From NCBI GenBank assembly GCA_963796225.1, contig CAWCLK010000033.1, positions 1 through 64,000 of the forward strand: a stretch of DNA of 64,000 bases. The letters are read 5' to 3'. Source of the DNA: CAWCLK01 sp963796225 (GTDB taxonomy: Bacteria; Actinomycetota; Nitriliruptoria; Nitriliruptorales; Nitriliruptoraceae). The position numbers and the translations under genes are program-made. The notes under the pieces are model-generated. The model saw only the letters and a program-made list of their open reading frames with translations. It made no database searches and was not told the DNA's origin. Positions 28,981-37,077 of this stretch are shown here, one piece after another (the stretch's first letter is position 1; each line of letters starts with the position of its first letter).

Positions 28981-29195
28981 GCCGCATCGTGGTGCTCGGC
29001 GAGTCGGCACGCGTGGCCGGCTACGTGCTCGCGGGCGTGACCGTGCTCGAGACCGACGAGGACGGGGCGGAGGCCACCTTCGACCGACTGCCGGACGACG
29101 CCGGCCTCGTCGTGCTCACGCCCGACGCGGCGTCGCCGTTGCAGGAGCGCCTGGCGGCCCGACCCCGACTGCTGTGGACGGTGATGCCGACGTGA
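28977..29195 (+). CDS. V/A-type ATPase subunit F (short)
   Basis: A 72-residue protein starting MSRIVVLGESARVAGYVLAG and continuing DRLPDDAGLVVLTPDAASPL. The opening strand and GxxxxxxGYxLAGV pattern match subunit F, the small central-stalk protein. It is shorter than the usual 100 or so residues, lacking the C-terminal helix extension. ATGA overlap with subunit K upstream and a GTGA overlap with subunit E downstream fix both boundaries. Confidence 0.85.
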   Translation: MSRIVVLGESARVAGYVLAGVTVLETDEDGAEATFDRLPDDAGLVVLTPDAASPLQERLAARPRLLWTVMPT

Positions 29196-29683
29196 CCCTC
29201 GACGTGTTCCGCGACGCTGCCGTGGCCGAGGCCCGGGCGGCCGCCGACGCGACCGTCGACGAGGCGACGCGGGACGCCGAGGCACGGGTCGCCGATGCCC
29301 GCGACCGTGCCACCACACTGCGCGAGACGGCCCGTCGCCGAGGCCGGGAGGTGGCCGAGCGGGAGGCCCACCGCCGCCGCTCCCGCGCCCGGCGACGGGC
29401 TCGCGAACGCGTGCTGGCCGCCCAGCGCGAGGCGCTCGAGCAGGTCCGCGACGGCGCGGTGGCCCGACTGCGCGAGCAGGCCGGTGCCGGCGAGCTGGAC
29501 GACCTGTTCGATCGCCAGACCTGTCGTGCCCGCGAGCTGCTCGGCGACGACGCCGTCATCGAGGCCGGCACGGACGGCCTGGTGGCCCGTGCGGCGGGGC
29601 GGTCGGTCGACGAGCGCTTCGGGACCCTGGTGGACCGGGCCATGGAGGACCTGGGAGCCGAGCTGGAGGTGCTGTGGCCATGA
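29192..29683 (+). CDS. ntpE: V/A-type ATPase subunit E (peripheral stalk)
   Basis: 163 residues. The N-terminal two thirds is a very charged coiled coil (ARAAADATVDEATRDAEARV, REVAEREAHRRRSRARRRAR) and the C-terminal third a small globular domain (DAVIEAGTDGLVARAAGRSV, DERFGTLVDRAMEDLGAELE) of the subunit E type that caps the catalytic head. GTG 29192, which overlaps the subunit F stop, is preferred over an in-frame ATG six codons earlier. Unusually Arg-rich for the family. Confidence 0.85.
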   Translation: MTLDVFRDAAVAEARAAADATVDEATRDAEARVADARDRATTLRETARRRGREVAEREAHRRRSRARRRARERVLAAQREALEQVRDGAVARLREQAGAGELDDLFDRQTCRARELLGDDAVIEAGTDGLVARAAGRSVDERFGTLVDRAMEDLGAELEVLWP

Positions 29684-31413
29684 CCGCCCCGCCCCGCCCC
29701 GCCGTCGTCCGCGTGAGTGGCCCCCTGGTCGCGATCGCCGGGCTCGACGACGTCCAGGTCGCCGAGGTGGTCGAGGTCGGCGAGCGCGGGACGTTGGGCG
29801 AGGTCGTGACGGTGCACGAGGACGTCGCGATGGTCCAGATGTACGAGTCGACCGAGGGCACGGCGCCGGGGACGTCCGCGCGGGGGAGTGGTCGGCCACT
29901 GTCGGTCCCGCTGGGCCCCGGGCTGCTGGGCTCGGTCTTCGACGGGCTGCTGCGGCCGTTGGCGCTCGGGCCCGAGTTCCTCGACGCCGGCTGGGGGACG
30001 CAGTCGCTCGGTGTGCCCACGCGGACGTGGACGGTCGACCCGCAGGTCGCGGTCGGGGACGAGGTCGGGCCCGGGACGTGCCTGGCGACGGTCGCCGAGA
30101 CCCCCTCGGTGCTCCACCGCGTCCTCGTGCCGCCGGGTGTCACGGGCACCGTCCGGGAGGTCGTCGCGGGCGGCGAGCACACGGTCGACGAGATGGTCGC
30201 GCGCATCGACGACCACGAGGTGACGCTGACCCAGTGGTGGCCCGTCCGCACGCCCCGCCCCGCCGTGGAGCGCCTGCCGGCCGACGCGCCGCTGCGGACC
30301 GGCCAGCGGGTCGTCGACCTGCTGTTCCCCATCGCCCGCGGGAGCAACGCCGGCGTGCCCGGCGGCTTCGGCACCGGCAAGACGATGCTGCTGCAGCAGA
30401 TCGCCAAGTGGTGCGACGCCGAGGTGATCGTCTACGTCGGGTGCGGCGAGCGCGGCAACGAGATGGCCGACCTGCTCGAGGACCTCCCCGGCCTCGAGGA
30501 CCCCCGGACCGGCCGGGCGCTGATCGAGCGGATGGTCATCATCGTCAACACCTCCGACATGCCGGTGATGGCCCGCGAGGCCAGCATCTACACCGGCATC
30601 ACGGTCGCCGAGTACTACCGCGACATGGGCCACGACACGGTGGTCATCGCCGACTCCACCTCGCGCTGGGCCCAGGCCCTGCGCGAGTTCGCCACCCGGA
30701 CCGGCGAGCTGCCCGCCGAGGAGGGCTACCCGGCCCGGCTCGCCTCGGCGCTTGCCGACTTCTACGAGCGTGCGGGGACGGTGCGCACCGAGGGAGGGGA
30801 GGTGGCCTCGACCACGATCATCGGGGCGGTGTCACCCCCCGGTGGGGACACCACCGAGCCGGTCACCAGCCACACCCAGCGGTTCGTCCGGTGCTTCTGG
30901 TCGCTCGACCCGACCCTGGCGGCGGCCCGGCACTACCCCGCGGTCGGCTGGAGCGGGTCGTTCTCGCGCGATGCCGACGCGCTGGCCGGGTGGCACGCCG
31001 AGCACGGGGACCCCGACTGGGCGGGGCGTCGAGCCCGCATCGCTCGGCTGCTCGGCGACGCCGACGAGCTGGAGTCGATGGTCCAGCTGGTGGGCCGGCA
31101 GGCCCTGCCCGACCACGAGCGCGTCACCCTGACCACGGCCCGGCTGATCCGCGAGGGCGTGCTCCAGCAGAACGCACTGAACGCCAACGACGCCTCCAGC
31201 GGGGCCCACAAGGACCGCGCCCTGGTCGACGCCGTCCTGGCGGTCCACGACCGGGCCCGCGAGCTGGTGGACGCCGGCGTGCCCGCCTCCATCATCGAGG
31301 AGGTCGACCTCGCCCCGATCGTGCGCGTGCGCGAGCAGGCCGGCCCCGACGACGCCGACACGGTGGTGAAGGCGCGCGACGAGGTCCTGGCGCGACTGGA
31401 GGAGCTGGCATGA
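29680..31413 (+). CDS. ntpA: V/A-type ATPase catalytic subunit A
   Basis: 577 residues, the normal size. Beta-barrel start (PAVVRVSGPLVAIAGLDDVQ, VVTVHEDVAMVQMYESTEG), the bulge domain, then the P-loop GGFGTGKTMLLQQIAKWCD near residues 228-235. VYVGCGERGNEMADLLED carries the catalytic Glu; VVIADSTSRWAQALREFATR and EEGYPARLASALADFYERAG follow, and GAVSPPGGDTTEPVTSHTQR is typical of subunit A. All motifs needed for ATP hydrolysis or synthesis are intact. ATGA overlaps with both neighbours. Confidence 0.98.
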   Translation: MTAPPRPAVVRVSGPLVAIAGLDDVQVAEVVEVGERGTLGEVVTVHEDVAMVQMYESTEGTAPGTSARGSGRPLSVPLGPGLLGSVFDGLLRPLALGPEFLDAGWGTQSLGVPTRTWTVDPQVAVGDEVGPGTCLATVAETPSVLHRVLVPPGVTGTVREVVAGGEHTVDEMVARIDDHEVTLTQWWPVRTPRPAVERLPADAPLRTGQRVVDLLFPIARGSNAGVPGGFGTGKTMLLQQIAKWCDAEVIVYVGCGERGNEMADLLEDLPGLEDPRTGRALIERMVIIVNTSDMPVMAREASIYTGITVAEYYRDMGHDTVVIADSTSRWAQALREFATRTGELPAEEGYPARLASALADFYERAGTVRTEGGEVASTTIIGAVSPPGGDTTEPVTSHTQRFVRCFWSLDPTLAAARHYPAVGWSGSFSRDADALAGWHAEHGDPDWAGRRARIARLLGDADELESMVQLVGRQALPDHERVTLTTARLIREGVLQQNALNANDASSGAHKDRALVDAVLAVHDRARELVDAGVPASIIEEVDLAPIVRVREQAGPDDADTVVKARDEVLARLEELA

Positions 31414-32792
31414 GACCCGCCCCGATCGCCTACCGGAGCGTGCGCGGTGTCGACGACCCGCTGCTGGTCGTCGAGGGCGTCGACGGTGTCGGCTGGGACG
31501 AGGAGGTCGTCGTCCGGCTCGACTCGGGCGAGGTCCGGTACGGCGTCGTGCAGGAGGTCGACCACGACCTCGCCGTCGTCCAGGTGCACGAGGGCACCGC
31601 GGGCATCGGCCGCCACAACGCCGGGGTCACCTTCGTCGGCCGCCCCGCGACCATCCCCGTGGGCGCCGCATGGCTGGGGCGGGTGACCGACGGTCGCGGC
31701 GACCCGCTGGACGGCGGTCCGCCGGTGCTCGGGGCAGAGCGTCGCCCCGTGGCGGGCCGGCCGATCAACCCCGCCCGGCGGGCCACGCCCAGCGAGCCGG
31801 TGGTCACCGGCGTGTCGGCGATCGACGGCCTGGCCACCCTGGTGCGCGGCCAGAAGCTGCCGGTGTTCTCCGTGGGCGGCCTGTCCCACCTCGACCTCGC
31901 GATCCAGCTGGCCGCGCAGGCCCACACCGGCGACGAGCCGTTCCGCGTGGTCTTCGCCGCCCTCGGCATCACCCACGCCGACGTCATGGCCGTCCGCGAC
32001 GGCCTCGAGGACCGGGCCGAGCGGGGCGAGCTGTCGCTGGTCGTCAACACCGCCTCCGACCCGATCATCGAGCGGATCCTCACGCCCCGCATCGCGCTGA
32101 CCGTCGCCGAGTCGCTGGCCTTCGACCTCGGCTACCACGTGCTGGTCGTGCTGTGCGACATGACCAACTACGGCGAGGCGGTCCGCCAGCTGGCGTCGGC
32201 GCGGGGCGAGGTGCCGGCCCGACGCGGGTACCCCGGCTACCTCTACAGCGACCTCGCGTCGCTGTACGAGCGGTGCGGCCGGCTGCGCGACCGCGACGGG
32301 TCGGTGACGATGGTGCCGGTGCTGACCATGCCGGCCGGCGACATCACCCACCCCATCCCGGACCTCACCGGCTACATCACCGAGGGGCAGCTCGTGCTGT
32401 CCCCCGAGGTCGCCGCCCGCGACGTCTACCCGCCGTTCGACCCGCTGACGTCGCTGTCCCGACTCATGCGCCGCGGGGCGGGGGCGGGGCGCACGCGCGA
32501 GGACCACCTGCCGGTGGCGGCCCAGGTGCAGGCGTCGCTGGACCGCGCCCGGCAGGCCAGCGAGCTGTCGGAGCTGCTCGGCACCGAGGCCCTGTCGGAG
32601 ACCGACCGGCTGCACCTGCAGTTCATGCAGGCCTTCGAGGAGGAGTTCCTGTCGCAGTCCCGCGACGCCAGCCGGTCCCTCGACGAGACCCTCGACCTCG
32701 CGTGGAAGGTCCTGTCGGTGCTGCCGCGCCGCGAGCTGACGATGGTCGGCGACGAGCTGCTCGACGCCCACCTGCAGGAGGGCGGGCGATGA
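31410..32792 (+). CDS. ntpB: V/A-type ATPase regulatory subunit B
   Basis: 460 residues. PIAYRSVRGVDDPLLVVEGV, GRVTDGRGDPLDGGPPVLG, NPARRATPSEPVVTGVSAID, LVRGQKLPVFSVGGLSHLDL (a P-loop position without the catalytic Lys pattern, as expected for B), HVLVVLCDMTNYGEAVRQLA, RRGYPGYLYSDLASLYERCG and VPVLTMPAGDITHPIPDLTG are all standard for subunit B. Normal length. It overlaps subunit A and subunit D by ATGA junctions. Confidence 0.98.
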   Translation: MRPAPIAYRSVRGVDDPLLVVEGVDGVGWDEEVVVRLDSGEVRYGVVQEVDHDLAVVQVHEGTAGIGRHNAGVTFVGRPATIPVGAAWLGRVTDGRGDPLDGGPPVLGAERRPVAGRPINPARRATPSEPVVTGVSAIDGLATLVRGQKLPVFSVGGLSHLDLAIQLAAQAHTGDEPFRVVFAALGITHADVMAVRDGLEDRAERGELSLVVNTASDPIIERILTPRIALTVAESLAFDLGYHVLVVLCDMTNYGEAVRQLASARGEVPARRGYPGYLYSDLASLYERCGRLRDRDGSVTMVPVLTMPAGDITHPIPDLTGYITEGQLVLSPEVAARDVYPPFDPLTSLSRLMRRGAGAGRTREDHLPVAAQVQASLDRARQASELSELLGTEALSETDRLHLQFMQAFEEEFLSQSRDASRSLDETLDLAWKVLSVLPRRELTMVGDELLDAHLQEGGR

Positions 32793-33406
32793 CGCGCATG
32801 CCGCCGGGGCGCACCGCACGTCGCTGGGCGCGACGCCGCCTGGAGGTCGCCGACCGCGGCATCGAGGTGCTCGAGCAGAAGGTCCATGCCCTGGCCCGCG
32901 AGCAACGGCGGCTCCGCCACCACGTCGACGACACCGAGCAGGCATGGACGCGGGCCAGCCACGAGGCCGACCGCTGGTTCCTGCGTGCGGCGGTGCTCGG
33001 CGGGGCCACCCAGTTCGACCTCGCGCGTCCCGCCGGGGACGCCGACGCGACGATCACCTGGCGCAGCATCATGGGGGTGGCCGCCCCGTCGGAGGTGCGG
33101 GTCACGCCCGCGCCGCAGGTGCCGGTGGGCAGCCTCGCGCACACCAGTGCGCTGGCCCACGCCGCGACCGCGCACCGCCAGGCGGTCGCCGCGGCGCTGG
33201 ACCACGCGGCCGCCACCCGGGCCCTGGCGGTCGTCGAGGGCGAGCTGGCGGTCACCCGTCGTCGGCTGCGGGGCCTCAGGAACGGGTGGGTCCCGCGGCT
33301 CGAGCAGGCGCTGCACGACGTCGAGTTGCGGCTGGCCGAGGACGAGCGGGAGGACATGGTGCGCTCCCACTGGGTCGGCCAGCGACAGGAAGGGCCGCCG
33401 TCATGA
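32789..33406 (+). CDS. ntpD: V/A-type ATPase central-stalk subunit D
   Basis: 205 residues, the usual size for the rotor shaft: an N-terminal helix (WARRRLEVADRGIEVLEQKV, HALAREQRRLRHHVDDTEQA), a middle hairpin and a C-terminal helix (ALAVVEGELAVTRRRLRGLR, NGWVPRLEQALHDVELRLAE). The C-terminal RRRxRGLxNxxxP pattern is the family signature for the stretch contacting the A/B head. ATGA overlaps with subunit B and the following stress protein. Confidence 0.93.
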   Translation: MTRMPPGRTARRWARRRLEVADRGIEVLEQKVHALAREQRRLRHHVDDTEQAWTRASHEADRWFLRAAVLGGATQFDLARPAGDADATITWRSIMGVAAPSEVRVTPAPQVPVGSLAHTSALAHAATAHRQAVAAALDHAAATRALAVVEGELAVTRRRLRGLRNGWVPRLEQALHDVELRLAEDEREDMVRSHWVGQRQEGPPS

Positions 33407-33864
33407 GCACGTCACGGCTGCTGGTCTGCGTCGACGGGTCCCGGGCGGCGCTGGCAGCGGCCCGCCTGGCCGTGGAGCTGGCCGCCGAGCACGGCGGCGA
33501 CGGGCTCGTCCGGGCGGTCACCGTGCGCGACGAGGACTGGGAGACGACCCAGCGGCTCGATGCCCGCGGGACCCACGAGACGCCCGCGCGCGAGCGCCGC
33601 CACCAGGCGCTGCAGGCCGTGCTGGACCGGGTGACGTCCATCGCGGCAGACCGCGGGGTCGGCGTGGAGACGGTCGTGCTCGAGGGTGAGCCCCTCTGGA
33701 CGATCCTGCGGGACGCCCGGGCATGGGGTCCGGACCTCGTGGTCGTGGGACGGACGACCCGCTCCGGGCCCGGGTCCCCGCTGGTGGGCAGCCTGGCCAT
33801 GCACCTGGCAGAGTTCACCGAGTGGCCCGTGATCATCGTGCCCGAGCCCGGACCGCCGACCTGA
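33403..33864 (+). CDS. Universal stress protein (UspA fold)
   Basis: 153 residues, a single UspA domain: SRLLVCVDGSRAALAAARLA at the N-terminus with the conserved Asp, VETVVLEGEPLWTILRDARA, and DLVVVGRTTRSGPGSPLVGS with EWPVIIVPEPG at the end. The GxxGx(9)G(S/T) ATP loop is only partly matched, so nucleotide binding is uncertain. Its ATG overlaps the stop of ATPase subunit D, so it is translated with the ATPase; a role in tuning the enzyme or in energy stress is plausible but inferred only from this. Confidence 0.9.
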   Translation: MSTSRLLVCVDGSRAALAAARLAVELAAEHGGDGLVRAVTVRDEDWETTQRLDARGTHETPARERRHQALQAVLDRVTSIAADRGVGVETVVLEGEPLWTILRDARAWGPDLVVVGRTTRSGPGSPLVGSLAMHLAEFTEWPVIIVPEPGPPT

Positions 33865-33888
33865 CCGGGACGCCTGCTCGCATCACGT

Positions 33889-33938
33889 CCGCAAGACTCG
33901 TAAGCTTACGAGCATCCGTATGTTGTCGAGTCTTGCGG
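33889..33938. promoter_or_regulatory. Nested inverted repeat over the ATPase start
   Basis: Outer arms CCGCAAGACTCG (33889-33900) and CGAGTCTTGCGG (33927-33938) are perfect 12-base inverted repeats. Inside the left half lies a perfect 16-base palindrome, CTCGTAAGCTTACGAG (33898-33913). The ATG of the AAA ATPase (33920) is inside the structure. It could be an autoregulatory operator with several half-sites, or an RNA hairpin covering the start. The 54 bases upstream, after the stress protein, show nothing else. Confidence 0.7.
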
Positions 33939-35183
33939 GGCGCCGAGTGGCCGAGGTCCGGGATGCCGGGAGCAACCCCTTCACGCCCGGGTACGGCATC
34001 ATCCCGGCCGTCTTCGCCGGGCGCCAGGCGGAGTTCGCCGACTTCGAGGGCGTGGTGCTGCGACGCGTGGCGCAGGGCACCTACGAGCCGGCCCGCATGA
34101 TCACGGCCGACCGGGGGATGGGCAAGACCGCCCTGCTCAAGCAGTTCGAGGCCGAGGCGACCGAGACCGGGCACTGGGTCGTGCGGGTCTCCGCGGTGCG
34201 GGGCGACGCGGCGCTGCCCGACGTGGTCGAGGCGCTCGTCGACGAGCTGTCCGCCCGGGACGTGGCCGTGAAGCTGTCGCGCGAGGCCAAGCAGGCCCTC
34301 AAGCGCGTGGCCGGGCTCACCGTCGGACCGACCGGCGTGACGGTGATGGACCGGCCGAAGCGCGGCAGCAGCGACCGCTGGCACAAGGACCTCACGGTCA
34401 TCCTCACCGACGCGGGGCGGCTGGCCCGCGAGGCCGGCGTGGCGCTGCTGATCCTGCTGGACGAGTCGCAGAACATCGACAAGGCCGCGATGGGCGCGCT
34501 CTTCCACGCCTTCCAGGAGAGCCAGTCCACCACCGTCACCGAGCGCCACCCCACCGGGGCACGCATCCGCCAGCACCTGCCGCTGGCGGTGTACGTGGCC
34601 GGACTGCCCGGCCTGACGGCGTTGCTCCGGGCCGCGGGCACCACCTTCGGCGAACGGGCCCGGCACATCTCGTTGCCGCCCCTGACCGACAACGACGTTG
34701 CCGAGGCCCTGCGGGCCTTCGCCGACACGCGGGGCGTGGCCGTCGACGCCGACGCGGTCGACCGCTTCTGCGAGCTCGTCGGCGGCTACCCCTACTTCCT
34801 CCACGTCGTCGGGTCCCAGGTCTGGGTCGCCGGTGACGGTCCCGTGATCACCGTCGAGGACGTCGAGGAGGGGTGGCGCATGGCCGCCCCGACCATCGAG
34901 CTGTTCTACGAGGAACGGCTGCGCGACCTCACCGACAACCAGCGGCGCTACCTGGTCGCCGCCGCCGACCTCGACGAGCCCGAGCGCACCTCCGGGGCCG
35001 TCGCCGAGGCGCTCGGCGAACGCACCGAGGCGCTCGGCTCCACCCAGCAGGCCCTGATCGACACCCACGGGCTGCTGCGCCGGTCGGGGCGGGGCCGGAT
35101 CGCCTTCACCCTGCCCGGGATGGACCGCCACCTCGTCGGCGGCCTGACCGAGCCCGGCCACCGGCGAGTCCGTGCATGGGTGA
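33920..35183 (+). CDS. AAA-type ATP-binding protein (Orc1/Cdc6-like layout)
   Basis: About 420 residues. The start MLSSLAGRRVAEVRDAGSNP leads into NPFTPGYGIIPAVFAGRQAE, a common entry for this ATPase group. Walker A is TADRGMGKTALLKQFE; Walker B is ALLILLDESQNIDKAAMGAL. HISLPPLTDNDVAEALRAFA, ELVGGYPYFLHVVGSQVW and DLTDNQRRYLVAAADLDEPE form the lid and a C-terminal winged-helix domain (LLRRSGRGRIAFTLPGMDRH). As given the frame reads on to 35422, through the methyltransferase; one base fewer in CCC near 35155 gives EPATGESVHG and a TGA at 35183 that overlaps the next ATG, so I end it there. Function unknown; DNA binding and self-regulation through the inverted repeat at 33889 are possible. Confidence 0.75.
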
Positions 35184-35761
35184 CGACGACGCGATCGCGC
35201 GGTGGAACGCGCGCTACCTCGGCGGCGACGCCCCGGCCGAGCCGGACCCTGCCGTCGTCGACCTGCTGGCGGACCTGCCGCCGGGGCGGGCCATGGACGT
35301 CGCGGGCGGGGCGGGCCGGCACGCCATCTGGCTGGCGGGCCGCGGCTGGGACGTCGTCCTCGTGGACGCCTCGGAGGTGGGCCTGCGGCTGGCGGGCGAG
35401 CGCGCCCACATGGCCGGCGTGACCCTGCAGGTCCTCCAGCCGCAACCTCATGGACGACCCCCTGCCGCCGGGGCCGTTCGACCTCGTGGTGGTCGTGGCC
35501 TTCCTCGACCACGACGTCCTCGACGCGATCCCCGACGTGCTCGCCCCGGGCGGTCGGCTGGCGTTCGTCCAGCCCACGACCACCAACCTCGAGCGCCACG
35601 ACCGCCCGCCCCGCCGCTACCTGCTCGAACCCGGCGAGATGGGCCGGATCGGGGCGCGGCTCGGCCTCGAGGTCGAGGTGTGCGACGAGGGGTGGTGGGG
35701 CGACGAGGAGGCCCCGGGGCGCCACCAGGCCCGCCTGCTGGCCCGCCGCCCCGCCCCGTGA
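35176..35761 (+). CDS. SAM-dependent methyltransferase, class I (one frame break)
   Basis: About 195 residues. MGDDDAIARWNARYLGGDAP is followed by the SAM-binding GRAMDVAGGAGRHAIWLAGR and VVLVDASEVGLRLAGERAHM (acidic residue at the end of strand 2). The frame shifts near 35442 after TLQVLQ and resumes NLMDDPLPPGPFDLVVVVAF, then IPDVLAPGGRLAFVQPTTTN and EVEVCDEGWWGDEEAPGRHQ. Resembles tellurite-resistance-type (TehB-like) methyltransferases with the WNxRY opening; the substrate is unknown. Confidence 0.83.
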
Positions 35762-36012
35762 CCGCCCCGTGACCACCTCGCCCGCCGCCCCGCGCGGGGC
35801 GTGCCTGGCGCCACCCGGGGTGCACTGGGGGCATGGATGAGGCTCGGGCACCGATCGCGCCCCCAGTGGCCGCGGGCCGGGCCGCATCGGCGCGCACTGG
35901 GTGCATGGACCGGACGTCTAGGCTACCGTTCATGCACCCGATGGTCCAGGGGCCGCGCCGCCCCGCGCGAGGCGCGCCACCGCGGACCACCGGGCGCACG
36001 CCGATGCGACGG
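35762..36012. other. Intergenic region with stem-loop and short repeats
   Basis: No convincing gene. A perfect 10-base inverted repeat (CACTGGGGGC at 35823-35832, GCCCCCAGTG at 35859-35868) could end the methyltransferase transcript, though its 26-base loop is long and no T run follows. GCACTGGGNGCATGGA occurs twice (35822 and 35894). GGGTGCATG (35899-35907) and CATGCACCC (35931-35939) form another inverted pair around TAGGCT, a possible -10 box. Short open frames here (for example 35801-36025) lack ribosome sites and family features. Confidence 0.45.
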
Positions 36013-36039
36013 TGAGACGATCTGACCGTTATCGTTCCA
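36013..36039. promoter_or_regulatory. 27-bp palindromic operator, site C
   Basis: Begins TGAGACGATCTGACCG and ends TTATCGTTCCA. It matches the reverse complement of site D at 21 of 27 positions and shares the left arm TGAGACGAT with sites A and B. It lies 32 bases upstream of the SDR start at 36072, about 20 kb away from the other four sites. Confidence 0.78.
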
Positions 36040-36071
36040 CCATCCCCGTCGAGGTCGAAGGGACCACGCGC

Positions 36072-36905
36072 ATGGCACGCAACCTGAACGGCAAGGTCGT
36101 CGCGATCACGGGCGCGGCCCGCGGGATCGGACTGGCGACCGCGAAGGCGTTCCTGCGCGAGGGCGCGAAGGTCGGGATCTCCGACATCGACGAGATCGCC
36201 CTGAAGGAGGTCGCCGACGGGCTCGGTCCCGACTGCATCGGCGTCCCCGCGGACGTCACCGACGGCGACTCGCTCCGTGCCTTCGTCGACGCCGTCGAGG
36301 AGCAGCTCGGCCCGTTGGACGTGATGATCAACAACGCCGGGATCATGCCCACCGGGGCGCTGCTCGAGGAGGGCGAGGCGATCGCCCGCAAGACCATGGA
36401 GATCAACGTCCTCGGCGTGATCACCGGGACCAAGCGGGCGCTCGAGTCCATGGTCCCGCGTGGGCGGGGCGTGATCGTGACGCTCGCGTCGATGGCGGGC
36501 GAGTCCCCGATGCCCGGGCTGGCCACCTACAACGCCAGCAAGTTCGGGGCGCTCGGCTTCACCCTGGCCGCGCGGGCCGAGGCGGCAACCGCGGGCGTCG
36601 ACGTCGTGGCGGTGCTGCCCGCCTTCGTCAACACCGAGCTCACGGCCGGGACCACCGGCATCGCGGGGATCGAGAACGTCGAACCCGAGGACGTGGCCGA
36701 GGCCATCGTCGGGGCGGTGCGCCGCTCGCGGCCGCCGGCGAAGGTCTACGTGCCGCGCTCGGCCGGCGCGATCGTGAAGTTCGGCGTCCTGATGCCCGAG
36801 TCGATCCAGCGCCTGCTCACGAAGGTCTTCAAGGCCGACACCGTGATGCTCGAGTACGACCACGAAGCCCGTCGCGCCTACCACGAGCGCATCGGCAAGG
36901 ACTGA
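36072..36905 (+). CDS. SDR-family oxidoreductase (classical)
   Basis: 277 residues. MARNLNGKVVAITGAARGIG has the TGxxxGIG cofactor motif; ISDIDEIALKEVADGLGPD follows strand 2 with an Asp that favours NAD; VMINNAGIMPTGALLEEGEA has NNAG; SMAGESPMPGLATYNASKFG has the catalytic Ser, Tyr and Lys. The C-terminal region is extended (AGAIVKFGVLMPESIQRLLT). The ATG at 36072 (GAAGGGACC upstream) is preferred over 36012, which lies inside operator C. The operator links it to the P450/MpaB/monooxygenase group, so it may oxidise an alcohol made there (inference). Confidence 0.92.
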   Translation: MARNLNGKVVAITGAARGIGLATAKAFLREGAKVGISDIDEIALKEVADGLGPDCIGVPADVTDGDSLRAFVDAVEEQLGPLDVMINNAGIMPTGALLEEGEAIARKTMEINVLGVITGTKRALESMVPRGRGVIVTLASMAGESPMPGLATYNASKFGALGFTLAARAEAATAGVDVVAVLPAFVNTELTAGTTGIAGIENVEPEDVAEAIVGAVRRSRPPAKVYVPRSAGAIVKFGVLMPESIQRLLTKVFKADTVMLEYDHEARRAYHERIGKD

Positions 36906-37077
36906 GCCGGGCCCCGCCGCGCGACCGGCGAGCTGCCCGATCGCCCCATCGGGTCGCTGCGCGTTCTGCGTGCACCTCGTCCCGACTTCCTATCCGAGTA
37001 GTAGGGCGAGGACTACGGTCGCCGGGTCGTCGTGTGGGAGCGACGGCACACCCCTGCGACGAAAAGGCAGACATCGC

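Noticed and set aside
33865..33919. Attachment or recombination site at the nested repeat
   Set aside because: No integrase or resolvase gene is nearby; an operator or RNA structure is simpler.
35801..36025. Short open frames in the gap before the SDR
   Set aside because: No ribosome site or recognisable domain; they cross a stem-loop and operator C.
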